From Frondihabitans sp. (GTDB lineage Bacteria; Actinomycetota; Actinomycetes; Actinomycetales; Microbacteriaceae): a DNA stretch of 12,202 bases. Position numbers and translations under genes: made by a program. Every line of letters begins with the position of its first letter. Positions within the stretch are counted from its first letter, which is position 1. The notes below the pieces were generated by a model. That model did not search any database. It worked only from the letters and a program-made list of their open reading frames with translations, and was not told the DNA's origin. Location of the stretch: positions 1 through 12,202 of the forward strand of contig JAODMX010000056.1 in assembly GCA_025464735.1 (NCBI GenBank), in the 5' to 3' direction. Shown piece by piece: positions 7,114 through 12,202 of this stretch.

Positions 7114-7791
7114 TCAGGCGGAGGTCGCCGAGGCGTCCCGGAGGGCATCGAGCTCGGCCAGCGGCACAGTGACGATCGACGCGATGACGAGGCGCATCAG
7201 GTCGGCGACGTGCACCGCATCTCGGTCGTAGAGCCACTGCAATTGGAGCCCGTCCTGGACGGCCAGCACCACCCGCGCAGCCGATTCGGCCGTGAACCCA
7301 GGCCTCAGCAGGCCGTGGCGTTCCGCGGTCGACAGAGAGAGGGCGGTCGACGCGACGATGCGCTCATAGAAGTCGGCGTAGTACTCATGCGCGGGATGCT
7401 CGGGCGACGTCGACTCCGCCGAGGCCGTATTGAAGAGCTGGATCACTCCGGGCACATCGACGTTGTCCTCGGCGAGGGCAACCAGCTCACCCACACCCAT
7501 GCCGCCCTCGTCGTCGAAGTGGCTGCGAAGCCGCTCGTCGCGACGCCGAAGGACGGCCAGGAGCAACTCGTCCTTCGTGGGGAAGTAGTGCATCAGCGAC
7601 TGGTGCGAGACACCGCACTGGCGCGCGATCTCCCGAAGCGAGGCCCCGTGAAATCCCACCTGGCCGAAGACCGTCACGGCCGCATCGAGGATCGACTCTC
7701 GTTTCGCGAGCCCCTTGGCGTAGTGACCCGACGCAGCGCCGTTGCGGCGACCGTCGGTCGGCCGGGCTTCGCTTGTGGAGTCCGTCGTCAT
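7114..7791 (-). CDS. TetR family transcriptional regulator
   Basis: The 225-residue protein has a TetR-type N-terminal DNA-binding domain. RESILDAAVTVFGQVGFHGA is followed by the HTH SLREIARQCGVSHQSLMHYF (51-70) and PTKDELL. The C-terminal ligand domain carries VVLAVQDGLQLQWLYD (174-189), found in many TetR proteins of unknown ligand. Its start is divergent from the MFS gene (44 bases between) and its end is convergent with the DrrAB genes, so it could regulate either exporter and itself; the divergent pair is the more usual arrangement. The ATG at 7791 was preferred over an upstream in-frame ATG at 7935 because that extension lies inside the MFS gene and is low-complexity Arg/Ser. No true Shine-Dalgarno: a run of six G touches the ATG, and TATCGT ends 7 bases upstream. 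Confidence 0.92.
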   Translation of the reverse strand: MTTDSTSEARPTDGRRNGAASGHYAKGLAKRESILDAAVTVFGQVGFHGASLREIARQCGVSHQSLMHYFPTKDELLLAVLRRRDERLRSHFDDEGGMGVGELVALAEDNVDVPGVIQLFNTASAESTSPEHPAHEYYADFYERIVASTALSLSTAERHGLLRPGFTAESAARVVLAVQDGLQLQWLYDRDAVHVADLMRLVIASIVTVPLAELDALRDASATSA

Positions 7792-7835
7792 CCCCCCGAC
7801 GATACGGGACCGTCGCGTGAGTAGGCTCTGGCTCG
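7792..7835. promoter_or_regulatory. Divergent tetR/MFS promoter region with candidate operator
   Basis: Two outward -10-like hexamers lie here: TATCGT on the minus strand (7799-7804), 7 bases before the tetR ATG, and TAGGCT on the plus strand (7822-7827), 8 bases before the MFS ATG. Between and over them is an imperfect dyad, CGACG (7797-7801) and CGTCG (7811-7815), with an inner ACGG-GA-CCGT at 7804-7813. The size and position suit a TetR operator controlling both genes. Neither promoter has a recognisable -35. Confidence 0.4.
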
Positions 7836-9089
7836 ATGAACTGGTCGCTTCTGCGCCTGCCGCCGTTCCGCTCCCTCTGGACCGGACGCCTGCTGTCGTG
7901 GATCGGCAGCGGAATGGGTCCCATCGCCTTCGCATTCGCCGCTCTCGACCTGGGTGCGACTCCCACCGAGCTCGGTCTGGTCGTGGCCAGCCGATCGATT
8001 CCGAACGTGGTCCTCATCCTCTTCGGTCCCGCGCTCGCCAACAGGGCACCGAAATGGATCGTGGCCGTTGGTGCTTCCGCATTCTCCGCGCTGTCGCTGG
8101 CCGCGGCCGCCCTCCTCCTCGCCACAAACCTGGCGACTCTGCCCCTGCTCGGGGTCGTCGGCGCCTTCTCCGGAGCGAGCGCCGCCCTCTTCTCCCCGGC
8201 GACGAGCGCCCTGCTGACCGAAGTACTGGACGACGGTTCGAGAAGCGACGGCGCCCGGCTGAACCAGGTCGGCATGAGCATCGGGCTGATCCTCGGTGCG
8301 GCCATCGGGGGCGGAATAATCGCCGCGTTCTCGCCGGAGATCGCTCTCGCCATCGCGTCGCTCCTCTTCACGGGCGCGATCGCCGCCTTCGCCGGCCTCC
8401 CCCGCCGGGTCACCGGCTCCGTGCAGGGGACACGGTTCGACGCCGATCTGAGACGCGGCCTCGGATTCGTCGCGCGAACTCCCTGGTTACTGGCCACCGT
8501 GATCCTCGTGTTCCTGGTGCAGGTCGTGTTCGCCGCCGGCGTGCAGGTTCTCGGGCCGATCGCGGCCGACCACTCGTTCGGCCGTGCCCTGTGGGGGTTC
8601 GCCGGCTCCGTCCACACACTCGGACTCGTCGCCGGATCCGTGTTCGCCGGGGGTCTGCGGAACCGTCTGCGTCTCGCGACCTCAACCGTCGGGATCCTCG
8701 CCGTCACCCTGCCGCTTCTCGTACTGGCGCTGATCTTCGCCGTCGCACCCGGTGAGGTCGACCCGCTGCACTGGTTCTTCTGGCTGGCCGTCGCCCTGTT
8801 CGCAGCGAGCGTGGGACTCCAGGCCTTCATAGCGCCGCTCGACACCACCATCAGGCGGCAGGTTCCGACGAGCTACCTCGCCCGGGTCTACGCCTGCGTC
8901 ACGCTGGCCACTCTCGCCGGGATGCCGGTGGGTGAGATCGCGGTGGGTCCGCTCGTGCAACTGTGGGGGATGCCGATCACGCTGTTCGCCCTGATCGCTC
9001 TCCTGGGCGTCACGGTGGCAGCGGTCGCGGTCACGCCCCGGGTGCGCCGGGTCGACCCACGAAAACCGAGGCCACCCCGAGACGCCTGA
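7836..9089 (+). CDS. Major facilitator superfamily (MFS) transporter, exporter type
   Basis: The 417-residue integral membrane protein is nearly all hydrophobic segments, consistent with twelve helices in two halves joined by a polar linker at about 188-212 (PRRVTGSVQGTRFDADLRRG). The opening LRLPPFRSLWTGRLLSWIGSGM, the loop GPALANRAPKW after helix 2, and SGASAALFSPATSALLTEVL resemble the EntS/MFS_3 group of drug and siderophore exporters. The substrate is unknown; divergence from a TetR gene suggests inducible efflux. The C-terminus is a short basic tail rich in Arg and Pro. The ATG is preceded by no Shine-Dalgarno but by TAGGCT. The stop codon faces that of the next gene with one base between them. 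Confidence 0.9.
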   Translation: MNWSLLRLPPFRSLWTGRLLSWIGSGMGPIAFAFAALDLGATPTELGLVVASRSIPNVVLILFGPALANRAPKWIVAVGASAFSALSLAAAALLLATNLATLPLLGVVGAFSGASAALFSPATSALLTEVLDDGSRSDGARLNQVGMSIGLILGAAIGGGIIAAFSPEIALAIASLLFTGAIAAFAGLPRRVTGSVQGTRFDADLRRGLGFVARTPWLLATVILVFLVQVVFAAGVQVLGPIAADHSFGRALWGFAGSVHTLGLVAGSVFAGGLRNRLRLATSTVGILAVTLPLLVLALIFAVAPGEVDPLHWFFWLAVALFAASVGLQAFIAPLDTTIRRQVPTSYLARVYACVTLATLAGMPVGEIAVGPLVQLWGMPITLFALIALLGVTVAAVAVTPRVRRVDPRKPRPPRDA

Positions 9090-9090
9090 G

Positions 9091-9774
9091 TCAGCCGCGC
9101 CGGCGAGGGCCACCCCGACCGCGGCCCCGCTGAGGACCTCGACCACGGGAGCGCGAGGACGCCGAGGCCGACTTCTTGGTGTCGGGCTTCGACGCGGGTG
9201 CAGGCGCGGGGGAATCGGTGCGGCGATCACGCGAGCTGTTGGCCGTGCGACCACGAACGACCCCGATGAAGTCCGAGACGTCATCGGTCGTGGCGTCGTC
9301 GGGCCAGACCAGAGCGACGACGGTCGGCGGCAGATCGGTGACCGGGCGGGCCGTCACCCCCTTACGACCGTAGAGGCGAGCGAGCGACTGCGGCATCACC
9401 GCGACACCGGCGCCCGTCTCGATCACCTCGACCGCGGTCGGCAGATCAAGCGCGGAATCGAGGTCGAGGCGTGCCTCCCCGTCGAGATCCGCGAGCACGC
9501 ACGAGTCGAGTCGCGCGAGCGCATGCTCCTTCGCGACGACGACGACCGGTTGCTCGTCATAGAGCGGGATGACACTCAACCCTGTGCGGTCGATCGGCAG
9601 ACGGGCGAAGACGACGTCAGCGCGGCGGTCGTGGAGCGCTAGCAACGGCTCCGCGGGATCGATGTGGAAGATTTCGAGAGGAGCCTGGGGGTGACGTTCG
9701 TCCCACACCCGAGACCACTTGGTCAGGGTGACGCCCGGTACGAAACCGACGCGGAAGCTGCGATCGTCGCCCAT
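9091..9774 (-). CDS. LysR-type substrate-binding (effector) domain protein lacking the HTH, with Arg/Gly-rich tail
   Basis: The 227-residue protein begins directly with the first strand of a LysR effector domain, FRVGFVPGVTLTKWSRVWDE (7-26). The central part has RADVVFARLPIDRTGLSVIPLYDEQPVVVVAKEHAL (51-86), and the second lobe ends VIETGAGVAVMPQSLARLYGRKGV. A conserved-looking DFIGVVRGRTANSS (168-181) closes the domain. No winged HTH precedes it: the ATG follows a divergent promoter dyad after only 5 bases. From 182 on the tail is Pro/Ala/Lys/Ser then SRSRGRGPQRGRGRGGPRRR, an RGG-like basic end. I recall such HTH-less proteins as common in Microbacteriaceae; from memory this copy looks about 25 residues shorter between 100 and 112. 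Function is unknown; ligand sensing and nucleic-acid contact through the tail are inference. Confidence 0.85.
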   Translation of the reverse strand: MGDDRSFRVGFVPGVTLTKWSRVWDERHPQAPLEIFHIDPAEPLLALHDRRADVVFARLPIDRTGLSVIPLYDEQPVVVVAKEHALARLDSCVLADLDGEARLDLDSALDLPTAVEVIETGAGVAVMPQSLARLYGRKGVTARPVTDLPPTVVALVWPDDATTDDVSDFIGVVRGRTANSSRDRRTDSPAPAPASKPDTKKSASASSRSRGRGPQRGRGRGGPRRRG

Positions 9775-9779
9775 CTCAG

Positions 9780-9808
9780 AAGGCTACCGGAACGCGACCG
9801 GTAGCCTT
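9780..9808. promoter_or_regulatory. Perfect 11+7+11 dyad carrying two outward -10 elements
   Basis: AAGGCTACCGG (9780-9790) and CCGGTAGCCTT (9798-9808) are exact inverted repeats around AACGCGA. The dyad lies in the 40-base gap between the divergent LysR-like and DUF5997 genes. Each arm contains TAGCCT reading outwards: minus strand 9781-9786, six bases before the LysR-like ATG, and plus strand 9802-9807, seven bases before the DUF5997 ATG. There is no Shine-Dalgarno for either gene. The element therefore looks like a two-way leaderless promoter built into an operator. A terminator role is unlikely since it lies upstream of both genes. Confidence 0.7.
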
Positions 9809-9814
9809 GCGCCC

Positions 9815-10258
9815 ATGAGTACCGAGAACAGCGATCAGCCGGAAGCGCCCCGCGCGCAGCCGACCAAGAAGTCGCAGACCATGAAGCCGTTCACCGCGGC
9901 CAAGAAGCTCGGCATCCACCTGCCGGCCGCTCCGACAGAATTCCAGGAGACACCCCTGACCCGCGAGCAGTTCGACGAGCTGTCGGCGAACCCGCCCGAG
10001 TGGCTCCAAGATCTCCGCCGAACGGGCCCGCACCCGCGGCCCGAGGTCGCGCGAAAGCTCGGCGTGACGATCTCGGGGCTGGCCCGCGGCGGTGTCGAGG
10101 AAGCCCTCACGACAGACCAGATCACAGCACTCCTCGAAGAGATGCCGTGGTGGCTGTCGCAGGAGCGGTACAACCTCGCCCAGGTTCGCGACGAGGAGAT
10201 CCGGGTCAAGCAGCGGAACGCCGAACGCGCGGCGAAGCGCGCTGCTGCAGAAGAGTAG
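9815..10258 (+). CDS. DUF5997 family protein with internal tandem repeat
   Basis: This 147-residue soluble protein has no known function. I recognise the pattern SQTMKPFTAAKKLGIHLP, TREQFDEL, PEWLQDLRRTGPHPRP and ARKLGVTISGLARGGV as the DUF5997 family of actinobacteria, from memory. Residues 29-64 and 79-114 align without gaps at an offset of 50: A, K, L, G, E, L, T, Q, L, P, W and L are identical at 29/79, 31/81, 32/82, 33/83, 45/95, 48/98, 49/99, 52/102, 56/106, 61/111, 63/113 and 64/114. RPEVARKLGVTISGLARGGV (75-94) resembles a helix-turn-helix. The C-terminal 30 residues are a charged helix rich in Arg, Glu and Ala. The ATG at 9815 is chosen over an in-frame one at 9719 that lies inside the divergent gene. 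Confidence 0.85.
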   Translation: MSTENSDQPEAPRAQPTKKSQTMKPFTAAKKLGIHLPAAPTEFQETPLTREQFDELSANPPEWLQDLRRTGPHPRPEVARKLGVTISGLARGGVEEALTTDQITALLEEMPWWLSQERYNLAQVRDEEIRVKQRNAERAAKRAAAEE

Positions 10259-10267
10259 GAAATAGCA

Positions 10268-10281
10268 GGGCCTTTTGGCCC
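10268..10281 (+). terminator. Short hairpin after DUF5997
   Basis: GGGCC and GGCCC form a 5-bp stem around TTTT, 10 bases after the DUF5997 stop codon. There is no T-run downstream. It may weakly terminate the DUF5997 transcript before the MDR gene. Confidence 0.4.
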
Positions 10282-10324
10282 CGTGAGGCGCAGAATTCCC
10301 TCAAGTGACGCGTTGAAGGGTCAC

Positions 10325-10331
10325 GGGGAGG
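10325..10331 (+). promoter_or_regulatory. Strong Shine-Dalgarno of the MDR gene
   Basis: GGGGAGG sits 7 bases before the ATG at 10339. It is the only near-consensus ribosome-binding site in the window and fixes this start, in contrast to the leaderless-type starts of most neighbours. An imperfect GTGAC/GTCAC repeat (10305-10309, 10320-10324) lies just upstream. Confidence 0.75.
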
Positions 10332-10338
10332 TCTGCTC

Positions 10339-11346
10339 ATGAAAAGCACCTACACCGCCGTCGAATACGACGCCTATGGCGACGTCGACGTCCTGCACTT
10401 CGTCGAGCACCCGATACCGACGCCGGGCGACGACGAAATCGTCGTCGAGGTCGTCGCTGCGGGTCTCAACCACATCGAGAACTTCATTCGACTGGGCGAC
10501 TTCCGCGACCGCCTGCCGCAGGATTTCCCCGCCCACCAGGGATCCTGCTTCGCCGGGATCGTCGTGAAGCGCGGCCACGACGTGACCGACCTCCACACGG
10601 GCCAGGCCGTTCTGGGCCACGCCGTGGGCGGGGGTTCGCACGCGACGTACCTCCTCGTGCCGCGCAGCCAGGTCGTGAAGAAGCCCGACAACATCCCGTG
10701 GGAGGTCGCGGGTGGCCTCTACCTCGCCGGCTGCACGGCGTACGCGACGGTCGAGAGCCTTTCGCTCGATCGATCCGACGTCGTGGTGATCTCGGCCGCC
10801 GCAGGAGGAGTCGGCAGCATCGAGTGCCAGCTCGCACTGAACGCCGGAGCGAAGGTCATCGGCACCTGCAGCCCGCACAATCACGACTATCTCCGATCAA
10901 TCAACGTCGTGCCGGTGACCTACGGCGACGGCATCGAGGAGAGGATTCGCTCGGCAGCTGGTCGCCCCGTCACCGCCTTTATCGACAATTTCGGCGGCGA
11001 CAACCCGGCCCTGGCCAAGGCGCTGGGAGTCGAGGAGGAGCGGTTCCGGTCGAGCGAGGAGCGCCTCGACATCGAAGTACGTTTCCTCACCGCCGACCGC
11101 GACGACCCCGAACCGGCGCGAGTGCTCTCGATCCTGGCGACGATGCTGACGGAGAAGAAACTCAGGATCCTGATTTCCGGCTTCTACCCGTTCGACTACA
11201 TCGTGCAGGCTTTCGCCGACATGGCCGAGATGCACTCGCGGGGCAAGGTCGTCGTGGGCATGAAGCCCGTCGAGACCGGTGCTCGCTCAGGGTGGTACCT
11301 CTCCGGCAAAGCCCGCATTCTGCATGAGACGCCACGGCCCGTTTAA
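10339..11346 (+). CDS. NAD(P)H:quinone oxidoreductase-like MDR family dehydrogenase
   Basis: The 335-residue protein is a medium-chain dehydrogenase/reductase of the zinc-independent quinone-reductase branch. The N-terminal GroES-like domain includes EVVAAGLNHIENFIRLGDF (37-55) and HQGSCFAGIVVKRGHDVTDL. It lacks the Cys/His zinc ligands of alcohol dehydrogenases. The Rossmann domain starts with VVVISAAAGGVGSIECQLAL (148-167), a nucleotide-binding loop AAAGGVGS of QOR type that usually prefers NADPH. The C-terminal part LISGFYPFDYIVQAFADMAEMHSRGKVVVGM is the standard dimerisation and closing region. It likely reduces quinones or enones with NADPH in the cytoplasm. It stands alone, with hairpins before and after it, and is the only gene here with a near-consensus Shine-Dalgarno. 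Confidence 0.88.
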   Translation: MKSTYTAVEYDAYGDVDVLHFVEHPIPTPGDDEIVVEVVAAGLNHIENFIRLGDFRDRLPQDFPAHQGSCFAGIVVKRGHDVTDLHTGQAVLGHAVGGGSHATYLLVPRSQVVKKPDNIPWEVAGGLYLAGCTAYATVESLSLDRSDVVVISAAAGGVGSIECQLALNAGAKVIGTCSPHNHDYLRSINVVPVTYGDGIEERIRSAAGRPVTAFIDNFGGDNPALAKALGVEEERFRSSEERLDIEVRFLTADRDDPEPARVLSILATMLTEKKLRILISGFYPFDYIVQAFADMAEMHSRGKVVVGMKPVETGARSGWYLSGKARILHETPRPV

Positions 11347-11361
11347 CGCTGCATGGCAGCG
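11347..11361 (+). terminator. Hairpin directly after the MDR stop codon
   Basis: CGCTGC and GCAGCG form a 6-bp stem around ATG, starting on the base after the TAA stop. No T-run follows. A U-tract-free terminator is plausible, since the next gene has its own promoter-like element. Confidence 0.45.
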
Positions 11362-11388
11362 CTGTCAGGCACCGTGCGTCGAGGCCGG

Positions 11389-11394
11389 TACTGT
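11389..11394 (+). promoter_or_regulatory. -10 element of the ROK gene (leaderless start)
   Basis: TACTGT is followed by six bases and then GTG at 11401, so the predicted transcription start is the first base of the start codon. No Shine-Dalgarno is present. CTGTCA at 11362-11367 is -35-like but 21 bases away, too far for a standard promoter. Confidence 0.5.
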
Positions 11395-11400
11395 AACGCC

Positions 11401-12202
11401 GTGAGTGATTTCGCGCTGGCCGTCGACCTCGGCGGCACCAAGGTAGAGGCGGCGCTCGTCGACGCAAACGGGGCTCTGCTCGAGGGAAGCCGCGACCGGC
11501 GCCCCACGGGCAACCATGCCACGTCTGATCAACTCGCTGACGCGGTCCGCGCGGTGACACGACATGCCCTCGCGGCACTGCCGAAAGGGTCGAGCATTTC
11601 GGGTGCCGGCATCGGGAGCGCCGGCCCGGTCGACCTGCATCAGGGAGCCGTCTCACCGATCAACCTTCCGGCCTGGCGAGGCTTTCCGCTTCGCGGACTC
11701 GTCGAACGGCTCGTTGCTGACGCGCTGCCCGAGATCGTTCCGGTCACGCTCCGCCTCGACGGGGTCAGCCTCGCTCTCGCCGAGCACTGGGTGGGAGCGA
11801 CGCAGGGGTGCGACAACGCGCTGGCCATCACCGTGTCGACCGGAGTCGGCGGCGGACTCATCGTCAACGGCCGACTCCTCGCAGGAGGAACCGGAAACGC
11901 CGGGCACATCGGTCAGATCCAGATCGCGACCCGCGCCCCCGGCGCAACGTCGGAATCCGTGACGCTCGAGGTCCTCGCATCCGGCCCGCACACGGTCGCC
12001 TGGGCGCAGAGCCAAGGGTGGAAAGGGTCTCGCGGCGAAGACCTTGCGGTGGGCTACGCCGAGGGCGACGAGCTGGCAGTGCGAGCGGTCCGACGCTCGG
12101 CCACGGCGTTGGGCGAAGCGATCACGTCCGTCACGACCCTGCTCGACCTCGACATCGTCGCTGTGGGCGGCGGCTTCTCCCGGGTCAGCCCGGACTACCT
12201 CG
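11401..12202 (+). CDS. ROK family protein (sugar kinase-like), 3' end outside the window
   Basis: An open frame from GTG at 11401 runs to the right edge without a stop; 267 residues are visible. It starts FALAVDLGGTKVEAALVD, the ROK phosphate-binding loop, continues with GIGSAGPVD, and has TVSTGVGGGLIVNGRLLAGG (135-154), the second ATP-binding signature, then DIVAVGGGFSRV near the end. ROK proteins are glucokinases, other sugar or amino-sugar kinases, or repressors; no N-terminal HTH is present, so a kinase is the default. The usual GHxGH and CxCG-GC zinc motif is degenerate: the sequence reads NAGHIGQIQIATRAPGATSE with no Cys, then EVLASGPHTVAW where the Cys-Leu-Glu-SG segment belongs. The second His is Gln. 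Catalytic activity and sugar are therefore uncertain. Confidence 0.88.
   Translation, partial: MSDFALAVDLGGTKVEAALVDANGALLEGSRDRRPTGNHATSDQLADAVRAVTRHALAALPKGSSISGAGIGSAGPVDLHQGAVSPINLPAWRGFPLRGLVERLVADALPEIVPVTLRLDGVSLALAEHWVGATQGCDNALAITVSTGVGGGLIVNGRLLAGGTGNAGHIGQIQIATRAPGATSESVTLEVLASGPHTVAWAQSQGWKGSRGEDLAVGYAEGDELAVRAVRRSATALGEAITSVTTLLDLDIVAVGGGFSRVSPDYL

Noticed and set aside
7487..8851. Minus-strand open frame of 454 residues
   Set aside because: It overlaps the MFS gene and the tetR start, has an Arg/Pro/Ser-rich composition without domains, and is in the wrong frame for tetR.
1..12202. CRISPR array, insertion sequence or prophage
   Set aside because: There are no regularly spaced repeats, transposase or integrase motifs, or target-site duplications, and codon use is uniform across the genes.

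Overview
The window is high-GC DNA from an actinobacterium, most likely a member of the Microbacteriaceae. It opens with the 5' end of a 16S rRNA gene whose first bases and first variable region read as this group, the coding regions are uniformly GC-rich in the third codon position, and several neighbour pairs (an HTH-less LysR-type effector protein beside a DUF5997 protein; a CxCG-less ROK protein) are ones I associate with this family. The family assignment rests on recalled sequence, not on a search.

Layout. 1-127: 5' end of 16S rRNA, minus strand, running off the left edge. 128-about 660: G/U-rich rRNA leader with a boxA-like block, two hairpins and two candidate promoters. 703-768: a long imperfect hairpin that separates the rRNA transcription unit from the genes upstream of it. 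778-5099, minus strand: an FAH-family hydrolase/isomerase, preceded by a bifunctional proline catabolic enzyme PutA without a DNA-binding domain. 5100-5253: a divergent control region with a TTGCCA/TGGCAA palindrome. 5254-7097, plus strand: a DrrA/DrrB-type ABC exporter pair with a 4-base overlap. 7114-7791, minus: a TetR-family regulator. 7836-9089, plus: an MFS exporter divergent from tetR. 9091-9774, minus: a LysR-type effector-domain protein with no HTH and an Arg/Gly-rich tail. 9815-10258, plus: a DUF5997 protein. 10339-11346, plus: a quinone-oxidoreductase-like MDR enzyme. 11401-right edge, plus: a ROK-family protein, truncated by the window. No mobile element, CRISPR array or tRNA was found.

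How the parts may work together. PutA oxidises proline to glutamate; the FAH protein downstream has its own start signal and no obvious pathway link. The ABC pair, TetR regulator and MFS protein form an export/resistance island in which TetR could control either exporter. The LysR-like protein and DUF5997 share a 40-base divergent intergenic region almost filled by a perfect 11+7+11 dyad.

Two patterns stand out. Seven of the ten protein genes have a TANNNT hexamer ending 6-8 bases before the start codon and no convincing Shine-Dalgarno, which predicts leaderless mRNAs; the three exceptions have a Shine-Dalgarno or translational coupling. Second, DUF5997 is an ungapped tandem repeat (offset 50 residues) containing an HTH-like stretch, encoded opposite an effector domain that lacks an HTH. 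This suggests, as a hypothesis, a regulator split over two proteins acting at the dyad between them.
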